Part shown: one piece after another, positions 52,010-61,100 of the stretch
Position numbering within the stretch: the stretch's first letter is position 1
Layout of the letters: every line of letters starts with the position of its first letter
Assembly (NCBI GenBank): GCA_027494015.1
Contig: JAOSJP010000034.1
Location: 310,001 to 374,000, forward strand
Direction: 5' to 3'
Length of the DNA stretch: 64,000 bases
Origin: Anaerolineae bacterium
Lineage (GTDB): Bacteria; Chloroflexota; Anaerolineae; Aggregatilineales; Aggregatilineaceae
Translations under genes and position numbers: made by a program
The notes under the pieces: generated by a model
Database searches by the model: none
Told to the model about the DNA's origin: nothing
What the model saw: the letters and a program-made list of their open reading frames with translations, nothing else

Positions 52010-53245
52010 TCACTTCCCGACCACATAGGGCGTGGGCGACGGCAGGAAAAAGAAAGCGGGCGTTGGAACCAGCGTAGGGGCGGCGGGCGATGCGCCCAGC
52101 CAGACCCGCCAGCGGCTCTCAACCTCGGCGGCGGTCAGCCCGGTGACCTGCTCGATGGCCTCGTTGCGCCCGACGCCCCCCTTGATCAGTGTGATAAGCT
52201 GGCGATGCCCTTCCAGGCCGTAGTTGTCCGCCAGCCAGGCCCAGAACGTGTAGCCGATGTCGTAGCCCCGGCGCGCATCGCGCCCGCTCACGCCCGGCCC
52301 CGTGCCATCGAGCAGCGCGGGCAGTTGCCCTGCCGCCGCCAATGCCCGCACCGTCGCCTCGTAGTCGTAGTACTGCTGTAGCTCGAAGAACGTGGCGTTG
52401 CCCTCAGTGAACCAGTTTCCCGCCACCATAAAGGTGAAGGCGTCCTGGTACAGGTGGGCGATCTCGTGGAGGACCGTGCCATAGGCGATGTCGCGCACGC
52501 CCGCCCCGGTCACGCGCTGAACGGTGCCGCCCCACTCGCTGCGCGTCAGCCCGGCGATGCTGGCGCTCATCTGGCCGACCTGCCACTCCCGCCAGGCATC
52601 CAGGTCGCCGAAGAGGATGGCGCGCGGGCGGTAGGGGAGTAGATCGCCCCAGGCGGCGCGGTACGTCTCGCGCTGCTCAGCCATCGCCTTCAGCGTCAGA
52701 TCGTTGACCTCCGCCGGAAGCCCCTGGCTGAACACGATGATGTCTTCGCTCTCGCTGCGCAGCCATTTGCGGCTGGTGTCGGCATACTCGGCATAGCGCG
52801 GCTCGGTCTCCAGCGAGTTGCCCGCCGCATCGCCCACCGCCCAGGTGTAGGTCAGCCCCAGCCAGGGCGGCGTTGAATCGCCGGGGCCGGGCTGCCATTC
52901 GGCCACCAGGTGGCCGGTGTCCGGGTCGATCTCGAAGGGCGCGCTGCGCTGCGTGCCCGGCGCGAGCGACCACGTGACGCGCCCGCGCACAATCGGCCCG
53001 GCGCTGCTGCTGATCTCCGCCGTGAACACAAATCCGTCCGGGTAGCGGCTCTCGAAAGCCAGCGCGCCGACCGTCCACTCGGCGGACGAGCCAGCCGAAG
53101 CCGGAGTCGCAGTCAGCAGGCCGGCTCCTGGCTCCGCTGCCCGCGCTGCGCCCCCTGAAAGAGCCAGGGCCGCCAGCGCAAGCGCGATCAACACACCCGC
53201 CACACCGCACACAGCCAGCGTTCGCCTGAACGTCCCGTATTCCAT
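52010..53245 (-). CDS. Secreted gluzincin-type metallopeptidase (peptidase MA-like)
   Basis: ATG 53245 has GGGAGG upstream and opens the signal peptide MEYGTFRRTLAVCGVAGVLI, with cleavage near ARAAE. A beta-sandwich N-domain (ESRYPDGFVFTAEISSSAGP) precedes the catalytic region. There TVLHEIAHLYQDAF gives the zinc motif HEIAH, and GNWFTEGNATFFELQ gives the third-ligand Glu, the normal gluzincin order. Length is 411 aa. The N-domain and the overall plan match the adjacent inactive-looking protein at 49998, so the two arose by duplication. Confidence 0.88.
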   Translation of the reverse strand: MEYGTFRRTLAVCGVAGVLIALALAALALSGGAARAAEPGAGLLTATPASAGSSAEWTVGALAFESRYPDGFVFTAEISSSAGPIVRGRVTWSLAPGTQRSAPFEIDPDTGHLVAEWQPGPGDSTPPWLGLTYTWAVGDAAGNSLETEPRYAEYADTSRKWLRSESEDIIVFSQGLPAEVNDLTLKAMAEQRETYRAAWGDLLPYRPRAILFGDLDAWREWQVGQMSASIAGLTRSEWGGTVQRVTGAGVRDIAYGTVLHEIAHLYQDAFTFMVAGNWFTEGNATFFELQQYYDYEATVRALAAAGQLPALLDGTGPGVSGRDARRGYDIGYTFWAWLADNYGLEGHRQLITLIKGGVGRNEAIEQVTGLTAAEVESRWRVWLGASPAAPTLVPTPAFFFLPSPTPYVVGK

Positions 53246-53268
53246 CCCACTACCTCCCTGCTCCATCA

Positions 53269-54093
53269 TCACTCGCCCGCTCCAGCCCGGTTGCGTCGGC
53301 GGAGCGCCTCTTTCCACGCAGCGCCCAGCGCTACCAACGACTCGAAGACCGCATCAGCGCGACCATCAGCGGCGGCCTGCTCCGCTGTTGCGACGCCGGT
53401 CAGCACCAGGGCCGCCCGCCAGCCAGCGCGCTGCGCGCCCGCGATGTCCGTCTCGATGCGGTCGCCGACCATCAGCGTGCGCTCTGGCGCTGTCCCCAGG
53501 CGCTCCAATGCCACGTCGAACATGATGCGCTCCGGCTTGCCGATGACCACCGGCGCGACATCGGTCGCCGTCTCCAGGAGCGCCAGCAGCGCCCCGTTAC
53601 CGGGTATCAGCCCCTCAGGTGTGGGGAACGTGCGGTCGCCATTGGTGCCGATGAAGTCCGCCCCGGCGCGGATGCGCAGCGTGGCCAGCCTGAATTTGCC
53701 GAACGTCGCCGCCACATCCAGCCCCACCACCACAACCTGCGCGTTGGGCGGGTCCTCGCGGAAGCCGCGCTCGGCCAGGGCGCTGCGAATGCCGTCGTCG
53801 CCGATGATGTAGAGCGGCGTGCTGGCGGGATAGCGGCGGCTCATGTAGTCCGCCGTCGCCACCGCCGAGCTTATGACGCCCTCAGGGCGGGCCGGGATGC
53901 CTATGGCGCGCAGGCGCTCCACGTAGGCCGCCACGCTGGTTGTGCTGTTGTTGGTGACGAAAGCGAACGCAATGCCGTGCTGCTGCAGAAAATCGAAGAG
54001 AGCCGGTATGCCCGGCAGGACCAGAGACGAGCGCCAGAGCACGCCGTCCATGTCCAGGGCTACCGCGTCAATAGACGACAGATCGAGAGCCAT
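53269..54093 (-). CDS. HAD-superfamily IIA phosphatase (NagD/phosphoglycolate phosphatase-like)
   Basis: Motif I is VALDMDGVLWRSSLVLPG, motif II is FVTNNSTTS, motif III includes IGKPERIMF, and motif IV is LMVGDRIETDIAGAQRAGW. The C2-type cap lies between motifs II and III, defining class IIA. ATG 54093 (MALDLSSID) gives 274 aa, the normal size; longer starts run into repeat sequence. It hydrolyses small phosphomonoesters, and the actual substrate is not evident. Confidence 0.92.
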   Translation of the reverse strand: MALDLSSIDAVALDMDGVLWRSSLVLPGIPALFDFLQQHGIAFAFVTNNSTTSVAAYVERLRAIGIPARPEGVISSAVATADYMSRRYPASTPLYIIGDDGIRSALAERGFREDPPNAQVVVVGLDVAATFGKFRLATLRIRAGADFIGTNGDRTFPTPEGLIPGNGALLALLETATDVAPVVIGKPERIMFDVALERLGTAPERTLMVGDRIETDIAGAQRAGWRAALVLTGVATAEQAAADGRADAVFESLVALGAAWKEALRRRNRAGAGE

Positions 54094-54226
54094 GCGACCA
54101 TCATTTCCTGGTGCGCCATGCCAAGCCAACCGCGCATAGTATAGCAGCATCCGCGCTCCGCCCGCACCCGTCCAGGCAGCGGCGGTAGTGTATCCTTGTC
54201 GGTTGAAACTCGTCACACAGGAATGG

Positions 54227-54333
54227 CCCCCCATCTCCGCCCCCTCAGCCCACGAGGGGGGAAGGGAGAAAAGTGGCGGGCCTGCTCCCCTTCCCTCCGT
54301 GCAGCGTGAGGGAAGAGGCTGGGGGATGGGAGG
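54227..54333. repeat. Palindromic repeat of the CCCCCATCCCC family
   Basis: This is a second copy of the 51699 family: CCCCCCATCTCCGCCCC at the left, GGCTGGGGGATGGGAGG at the right and ACGAGGGGGGAAGGGAGAAA inside. It lies between the phosphatase start and the SAM riboswitch. No gene is visible in 54094-54458. Confidence 0.75.
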
Positions 54334-54458
54334 TACACGGCAGCCAGTGCCCACTCCATTTCAACCGAATTCGATACACTACCCCTCTTGTTGCCACTGG
54401 CGCGGCGGCCTATCCAGTGCTATCATGGGGGCAAGATACCAATCGCATACCTGGAAAC

Positions 54459-54581
54459 ACTCTTATCCAGAGCGGCAGAGGGACCGGCCCCATGAAGCCG
54501 CGGCAACCTCTTCGGCTGGCTCAGGCAAGTAGCCCGCCGCAGAACGGTGCCAATTCCGTCAGGTTTTCTGGAAGATGAGAG
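54459..54581 (+). promoter_or_regulatory. SAM-I (S-box) riboswitch upstream of metK
   Basis: The conserved S-box order is present: CTCTTATCCAGAGCGG, GCAGAGGGACCGGCCC, ATGAAGCCGCGGCAACC, then GAACGGTGCCAATTCCGTC and the closing GATGAGAG that pairs with CTCTTATC in P1. It binds S-adenosylmethionine. The following terminator hairpin indicates control by transcription termination: high SAM would stop expression of metK. Confidence 0.95.
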
Positions 54582-54632
54582 CGTTATCTAGCGACCTCAT
54601 GCGCCTGATCAATGAGGCCCAATGAGCATGAT

Positions 54633-54672
54633 GACGCCCCCTGACAGAGTGTGACAGGGGGCGTCTTTCGTT
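54633..54672 (+). terminator. Riboswitch-controlled terminator before metK
   Basis: GACGCCCCCTG (54633-54643) pairs perfectly with CAGGGGGCGTC (54655-54665) and is followed by TTTCGTTC. It lies between the S-box aptamer and the metK ribosome-binding site, as expected for the expression platform. A competing antiterminator was not resolved by eye. Confidence 0.85.
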
Positions 54673-54708
54673 CCTGCCGGGCCAGGTACTAGCCACAAAG
54701 GAGTCACC

Positions 54709-55932
54709 GTGAGCGGCACCAACAGCACCACCTTCATGTCATCTTCTCAGTTGTTCTACACGTCGGAATCGGTCACTGAGGGGCACCCGGACAAGATTTG
54801 TGACCAGGTTTCCGATGCCGTGCTCGACGCGATTCTGGCCGACGACCCGCAGGCGCGCGTGGCCTGCGAAACCGCCGTCACCACCGGGCTGGTCGTGGTG
54901 ATGGGCGAGATCACCACGTCAACCTACGTGGACATCGGCTCCATCGCCCGCGATGTCGTGCGCGAGATTGGCTACACGCGCGGCAAGTTCGGCTTCGACG
55001 CGGACACGTGCGGGGTGATCGTGTCCATCAAAGAGCAGTCTGGCGACATCGCCCAGGGCGTTGACAGCGCGCTGGAGCGGCGGACAGGCGAACTCAACGA
55101 AGAGCAGCTTAACGCGCTGGGTGCGGGCGACCAGGGCATGATGATCGGCTTCGCCTGCGACGAGACGCCAGAGCTGATGCCGCTGCCCATCATACTCGCC
55201 CACAAGCTGACCAGGCGGCTGGCCGAAGTCCGGCGCAATGGTGTGATGTCCTACCTGCGCCCGGACGGCAAGAGCCAGGTCACAGTCGAGTACTCCTACG
55301 GCAAGCCCAAGCGCGTGGACACCGTGCTCGTCTCGGCGCAGCACGCGCCCGAAGCGACCAGCGAGCAAATCCGCGAGGATATGTTGCAGCACGTTGTCCG
55401 CGCAGTCATCCCGGCTCATCTGCTGGACGAAAAAACCAGATACTTCGTCAACCCCACCGGGCGCTTTGTCGTGGGCGGGCCGCTCGGCGACGCCGGCCTG
55501 ACCGGGCGCAAGATCATCGTGGACACCTACGGCGGCATCGCCCGGCACGGCGGCGGGGCGTTCTCCGGCAAGGACGCCACCAAAGTAGATCGCTCCGGCG
55601 CATACATGGCCCGCTACATCGCCAAGAACATCGTCGCTGCGGGCCTGGCCTCGCGCTTCGAGCTACAAGTCTCCTATGCCATCGGCGTCGCGCGCCCGCT
55701 GTCCATCGCCATCGAGACGTTCGGCACAGGGGCCATTCCCGACGAGCAGATCATCGCGCTGATCAACAAGCACTTCGACATGCGCCCGGCGGCGATCATC
55801 CGTCACCTCGATCTGCGCAAGCCGCAGTATCGCCAGGTAGCCGCTTACGGACACTTTGGCCGGGACGATCTCGATGTCGCCTGGGAGCGAACGGACAAAG
55901 CGGCGTTGCTGCGCCAGGAGGTGGGCCTCTAG
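54709..55932 (+). CDS. metK: S-adenosylmethionine synthetase
   Basis: MetK makes SAM from methionine and ATP. GTG 54709 follows AAAGGAG at 6 bases. Family signatures are [40 protein letters not shown] and [20 protein letters not shown]. At 407 aa it is full length. Feedback control by the upstream SAM-I riboswitch is clear from the sequence. Confidence 0.97.
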   Translation: MSGTNSTTFMSSSQLFYTSESVTEGHPDKICDQVSDAVLDAILADDPQARVACETAVTTGLVVVMGEITTSTYVDIGSIARDVVREIGYTRGKFGFDADTCGVIVSIKEQSGDIAQGVDSALERRTGELNEEQLNALGAGDQGMMIGFACDETPELMPLPIILAHKLTRRLAEVRRNGVMSYLRPDGKSQVTVEYSYGKPKRVDTVLVSAQHAPEATSEQIREDMLQHVVRAVIPAHLLDEKTRYFVNPTGRFVVGGPLGDAGLTGRKIIVDTYGGIARHGGGAFSGKDATKVDRSGAYMARYIAKNIVAAGLASRFELQVSYAIGVARPLSIAIETFGTGAIPDEQIIALINKHFDMRPAAIIRHLDLRKPQYRQVAAYGHFGRDDLDVAWERTDKAALLRQEVGL

Positions 55933-55960
55933 CTCGCCGCAGAAGACCCAACCGCCGATC

Positions 55961-55990
55961 AAGAGGGTGCGCCACGCGCCCTCTTGCTTT
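55961..55990 (+). terminator. Terminator after metK
   Basis: AAGAGGGTGCG (55961-55971) pairs with CGCGCCCTCTT (55975-55985), with one G-U pair, followed by GCTTT. It lies 28 bases beyond the metK stop. Confidence 0.75.
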
Positions 55991-56079
55991 AGAAGCGCGC
56001 AAAACCTGTTATGATGGGCGCGTGATGGCCTGGCTGGCACACCAGTTCATAACCCCGCGCTCCCTGAAGGAAGGCATCT

Positions 56080-56976
56080 GTGAACGACACGCCCCCTGTC
56101 TGCGACTACGAAGGATCGGGCTATCGCACTGACTTCTGGGATGGTCGCGGGCGAGAATACGAAGACCTGACCGAGCGCGCGGCGCTGCGTCGGCTGCTGC
56201 CAGCGGGCGGGCGGCGCTGCGCCCACCTCGGCGCGGGGTTCGGACGCATGACCGGCGAATTGAGCGTGTTCGACCAGGTGATCGTGCTCGACTACTCGCG
56301 CACCATGCTGCGCGAGGCCCAGGCTCACCTGGGGCGCGGAGGGCGCTACGTGTACGTCGCCGCCGACATCTACCGCCTGCCGCTGGCCGAGGGAAGCTGC
56401 GACGCGGCGGTGATGGAGCGCGTCATCCACCACATGGCCGACGTGCCCGCCGCGCTGCGCCAGGTTCGGGCGATCCTGGCCCCCGGCGCGCCCTTCATCC
56501 TGGAATACGCCAACAAGCGCAATCTCAAGGCAATCCTGCGCTACGCGCTGCGCCGCCAGGCATGGAATCCGTTCGACGAAGCGCCGGTCGAGTTCGTCGC
56601 GCTCAACTTCGACTTCCACCCGGCAACCATGGCGCGCTGCCTGGCGGACGCGGGCTTCCGCACCGAGCGGCGGCTGGCGCTGTCCTACTTCCGACTGGGC
56701 CTGCTCAAAGAGCGCCTCCCGCTGCGGCTGCTGGTGATGCTCGACCGGCTGCTCCAACCCACCGGGCAGATCGCGCCGTTTTCGCCGAGCGTCTTCACGC
56801 GCAATGCGGCGGTGGGCGACCATCCCCCAGCGGCACTCGACGGCCCGCTGTTCAAGTGTATGCACTGCGGCGCGCCCTTACGCGACGAGGGGGAAGCGGT
56901 CGCCTGCCCGCACGGTCACGGGCGCTGGGCGCTGCGCGACGACATCTACGACTTCAAGGAGCCGCTGAGCGGGTGA
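56080..56976 (+). CDS. SAM-dependent methyltransferase with C-terminal zinc-ribbon (Trm112-like)
   Basis: The SAM-binding motif is the variant RRCAHLGAGFGRMTGELS, then VLDYSRTML, ADIYRLPLAEGSCDAAVMER and IHHMADVPAALRQVRAIL, a Methyltransf_11 type. The C-terminal 35 residues form a small zinc-ribbon, CMHCGAPLRDEGEAVACPHG, ending with DDIYDF, the pattern of Trm112-like domains. GTG 56080 is the start. Position after metK suggests no direct regulation by the riboswitch, because a terminator intervenes. The substrate is unknown. Confidence 0.85.
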   Translation: MNDTPPVCDYEGSGYRTDFWDGRGREYEDLTERAALRRLLPAGGRRCAHLGAGFGRMTGELSVFDQVIVLDYSRTMLREAQAHLGRGGRYVYVAADIYRLPLAEGSCDAAVMERVIHHMADVPAALRQVRAILAPGAPFILEYANKRNLKAILRYALRRQAWNPFDEAPVEFVALNFDFHPATMARCLADAGFRTERRLALSYFRLGLLKERLPLRLLVMLDRLLQPTGQIAPFSPSVFTRNAAVGDHPPAALDGPLFKCMHCGAPLRDEGEAVACPHGHGRWALRDDIYDFKEPLSG

Positions 56977-57000
56977 TGTGGGGTGCGTACAAAACCTGTC

Positions 57001-57128
57001 AGGTAGGGGCGTATTGCAATACGCCCTACGGGCCTCACCCTCGCCCGGCGCTAACGCGCCTCGCCGCCCCCTCTCCGTTGACGGAGAGGGGGCAAGCCGA
57101 GCGCAGCGAGGCTGGGGGTGAGGTAAAC
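57001..57128. repeat. GTAGGGGCG palindrome plus CCTCACCC module
   Basis: GTAGGGGCGTATTGCAATAC (from 57004) is an imperfect palindrome continued by GCCCTACG. It is followed at 57033-57128 by a palindromic module almost identical to the one inside the GT39-like gene, with the CTCCGTTGACGGAG apex. The preceding CAAAACCTGTCAGG motif also occurs near 18948-18965. No gene is seen in 56977-57241. Confidence 0.8.
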
Positions 57129-57241
57129 GGCAGAGTTTCGCCGCAGCGCCCCTTGCGCTACAATGGCCGCAGAGTCGTTCTCTCCACGATTGCGATCAGC
57201 CTGGCAACGACAGCCAGACGAGTTTAACAAGGCAGGGACAC

Positions 57242-57721
57242 ATGACAGAGCAGCTACGCGCACAGCGCGGCCTTTACTTCGAGGATTTCAGCGAGGGTAT
57301 GGCGCTGGAGACGCATGGCCGGACGATTGCCGAGAGCGACATCCTCGGCTTCGCGGGCCTCTCCGGCGACTTCAACCCGATGCACACCGACGAGATGTAC
57401 GCTCAGGGCACGCAGTTCGGCAAGCGCGTGGCGCACGGGCTGCTGGGGCTATCCATCGCCAGCGGCCTGGCCTACCAGATGGGCTTTCTGGACGGCACGG
57501 TGATCGCCTTCACCACCCTGGAATGGAAGTTCCGCGCGCCGGTCTTCATCGGCGACACGCTGCGCGTCCAGGTGAAGGTGACCAAGCTGCGCGAGATGCG
57601 GCAGGCCGGCGGCGGCTTCGTGACCTTCGACGTGAAGATCGTCAACCAGGACGGCACCGTCACCCAGAAAGGCGAGTGGACTGTCCTGGTTGCCAGCAGG
57701 CCGCAGACCGCCGCAAGCTGA
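57242..57721 (+). CDS. MaoC-like hot-dog-fold dehydratase
   Basis: The 159-aa protein is a single hot-dog fold. The (R)-specific hydratase motif is FAGLSGDFNPMHTDEMYA with the Asp/His pair, and GKRVAHGLLGLSIASGL completes the helix. It probably hydrates or dehydrates an acyl-CoA or related thioester. No other fatty-acid gene is adjacent. ATG 57242 follows GGCAGGGACAC. Confidence 0.92.
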   Translation: MTEQLRAQRGLYFEDFSEGMALETHGRTIAESDILGFAGLSGDFNPMHTDEMYAQGTQFGKRVAHGLLGLSIASGLAYQMGFLDGTVIAFTTLEWKFRAPVFIGDTLRVQVKVTKLREMRQAGGGFVTFDVKIVNQDGTVTQKGEWTVLVASRPQTAAS

Positions 57722-58100
57722 GGCTGTTCGGGGTGCTTTTTGAACCGCAGAGAGGCAGAGAGCGCCGAGAAAAACAGAGGGTCTTATGGCTTCTCCTTGT
57801 GTTTTCTGCGCCTCAGCGGTGACCTGTTGCGGCTTTGCGGCAAGGCAATCGCATCAAAATCCGCCGCGTGGTAGGGGCGTATTGCAATACGCCCCTACGG
57901 GGGCGCTGCTCTGTCGCGCCCCTACCTGACAGGGTGTGCGCGCGCCCGATTTCATGGTTCTGCGCTGCGTCCTCTGCGCCTCGGCGGTGATCCTGTTGCG
58001 GCTCGTCGAATGTACATTGCCCGGCGATGGTGGTAAGATCGAGGTGGGGGACACTGGGACATCCGTCACCCCGATCTCAGCGCGTTTAGCACGGGAGGAG
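57722..58100. repeat. Intergenic repeat mosaic upstream of the large PBP
   Basis: This region holds CCGCAGAGAGGCAGAGAGCG-type sequence (57743), the left end of the 29057-type element (GGCAATCGCATCAAA, 57845-57859) and a perfect 28-bp palindrome with arms GTAGGGGCGTATTG (57871-57898). GCGCTGCTCTGTCGCGCCCC follows, then a second CTCTGCGCCTCGGCGGTGAT. No gene is visible. Confidence 0.7.
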
Positions 58101-58114
58101 ACTGCTCCTGCCCT

Positions 58115-58156
58115 GCTCCTGCTGATTGCTGATCGCTGATACCTGTTGGCTATTTT
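58115..58156. repeat. Period-7 stretch upstream of the large PBP
   Basis: Consecutive heptamers CTGATTG, CTGATCG, CTGATAC, CTGTTGG and CTATTTT (58122-58156), preceded by GCTCCTG, end 18 bases before the GTG start of the PBP gene. The sequence resembles that at 33344-33378. Confidence 0.65.
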
Positions 58157-58173
58157 TCCGAGGAAGCGGGATC

Positions 58174-61100
58174 GTGGATCACCCTGAGGACAAGCCGGCA
58201 GTGCCGCCCGAAGACGCAACCAGGCCCGACCCGGCGTCGTCCGATACAGCACCTGCCCCTGGCACAACGGCGGGCGCATCGCCCGGCGATCTGTGGCACG
58301 AGCCGCCGGTCGAGGAGGGATCGTCGCGCCCGGTCGTCGTCGAGACCTGGTTCACACCGCAGCCCCCTCCCCAGCCCGAACCAGATCAGGCCTCGCCTCC
58401 GGCGACTGGTAGCGAGACACCCCCGCAGGGTGAAGTCTCGCCGCGCGAGCGCGGTGACTGGTTCACGCCGCTTGAGGCGAAAGTTGACGCTCTGCTGGAC
58501 GGCGCCGACAAGACCATCGCCGAGATTCACGTCTCTGAGGAGGCTCCGCCGGAGGAGGCAGGCGCGGCGGGCAACGCGACGGCTGCCGCCGGCAGCACGC
58601 CGTTGCCCGAAGACACCCCGCTGCCCACTGACACTCCCAGCGAGTCGCCCGCCGAAGAGCAAAAAGCGCCCGCCCCAGACCCGTCGCGCTTCGAGCAGGT
58701 CGAGCAGCAGGTCAGGACGCTGCGCGAGCGTTACCAGGCCGGGGAAATCACCCGCGAGGAGTTGCAGGACGAGCTGCGCGGGCTGATGATCCTCGGCGAG
58801 GATGGGCATTGGTGGATGCTCGGCCTGGAAACCGACCGCTGGTACCACTACGACGGGCAGGCGTGGGTCCCGGCCAACCCGCCCGGCTACGAGGAGCGCG
58901 TGCGCGGCAGCGCCGTGCGCACGGAAACAGGCGTGCAACAAGTCGTCGTCGAGTCCGCCGCCGGGCTGACCGATGACCAGATCACGCTGGAGTCGCTGGA
59001 GAGCGAGGCGGGCGACGAGGGCGCCCCGCTGCCCTTGCGCGTCCCCCAGGACGATCCCGGCGCGACGCTCGTCTCGCCTCACACTCCGTTCCTGGAGCCG
59101 GTGCGCCGCTCCGACGCGCCCACTTTGCAGAAAGGGCAAGAGGTAGACGCGGCAGCAGCGAACCTGATCACCCTGCCGCACGGCCTCAGCGGGCCGGGCG
59201 CCGACCAACAGACGATCCGCTCGGCGGCGGTCGGGGCCGGGGTGACGATGGCGCGCGGTGAGCTGCACGCCGTGCCCGCCGAACCACCGCCCCCGCCCAA
59301 GCCGCCCATCGGCGCGTTCCCTCAGCCAGACTACAGCGCGGCGCTCGGCGCGGCACACAACCGCAACACCTACGTCAAGTGGGGCATCCGCTTCAGCATC
59401 TTCGGCATCATCGGCGGCATGGCGCTCACGCTGCTCGTGCTGGTGCTGATGATCGGCTATTACCTGTACAAGGTAGACCAGTACGCCGAGGCCGTCTCGT
59501 CGCTGCACGAGAGCGCATCAGACTTCGAGACGACGCTTATCCTCAACGCGCAAGGGGCGACGCTGGCTGAGTTCAATAACCCTGACACCGGCCAGCGCAG
59601 AGTGGTGCCGCTCAACCAGATTTCGCCCTGGCTGATTCACGCCACCGTGTCCACCGAAAATGAGACCTTCTACGATGACCCTGGCTTCAGCGTGCTCGCC
59701 ATCGTGCGCGCGGCGTACAACAACCTGCGCGCCGGGGATGTGCTTTCCGGGCCAGGGGCCAGCACGATCACCCAGCAGCTTGCCCGCGCCCTGGTGCTGG
59801 AGACGGAGTTCGCCTCGCAGCGCACCGCCGAGCGCAAGATCGTCGAGATCATCGTCGCCTCAGAGATCAAGCGCAAATACACCAAAAACGAGATACTTGA
59901 AATCTACCTGAACGAGATTTTCTACGGCAACTTCGCCTACGGCATCGAGGCGGCAGCCCAGACCTACTTCGACAAGCCGGCCAGCGATCTCAACCCCATC
60001 GAAGCGGCGTTCCTGGCCGGGCTGCCTCAATCACCGGCCACCTACGACCCGGTGGTCAACCGCGAAGCGGCCATCCAGCGTATGCGCACCGTCCTGCGCC
60101 TGATGTCGGAGGCCAACGGGACCGGCTGCATCGCCATCCAGCACGACGACACCACTCAGTGGGGCGTGCCTAGCGCGGGGTCGCTGTGCATCATCGCCCG
60201 CCCGCAGCCCAACGGCACCACGCTCTACTACTACACCACGCCCGACACGCCCGAACCCCAGGAAATGTCCCTGGAACTCGCCCTGGTGGAGACCAGGACG
60301 TTCGCGCCGCCAGCCAACCAGTTCATTCACCCCCATTTCGTAAACTATGTCTGGCAGCAGCTTGAAGACACCTACGGCCCGCAGGCGATCTACAGCGCCG
60401 GCTACCGCGTCTACACCACCCTGGACGAGACCATTCAGACTGCGTCGGAACGCGCCATCGCCGACCAGCTGGGCACGCTTCAGGCGCGGGGCATCAACGC
60501 GCGCAATGCCTCGGCGGTGGTCATGAATCCTAGAAACGGGGCGGTGCTGGCCATGGTGGGCAGCGCCGACTACAACAACAAGGACATTGACGGGCAGGTC
60601 AACATCGCCTTCACCGCGCAACAGCCCGGCTCGGCGATCAAGCCTTTCGTCTACCTGACGGCCTTCATGCCCGACGAGCAAGGCCGCTACCTGACCCCGG
60701 CCAGCGTGCTGTGGGACGTGCGCACGGACTTCAACGGCTACGTCCCCACCAACTACGACAGCCAGTTTCACGGCCCAAAGACCGCCCGCGAAGCCCTGGG
60801 CAACTCGCTGAACGTGCCCGCCGTCAAGGTGCTGCAACAGGCCGGGCTGCTGCGCTTCACCGAGATGGCGACGCGCTTCGGCATCCGCTTTCCGCTCGGC
60901 AATCCGGTTGAGCGCAATGCCGGGCTGCCAACCGCGCTGGGCGCCGTCGAGGTGCGGTTGTTTGACATGGTGGCTGCCTTCGCCGCGCTGGGCAACAATG
61001 GCGTGCGCGTCGAGCCGTTCTCCATCGTCTACATCGAAGACAGCAAGGGCAACGAGATTTACCGCGCCGGCGGGCAGGCCGGCCAGCAGATCGTGCCGCC

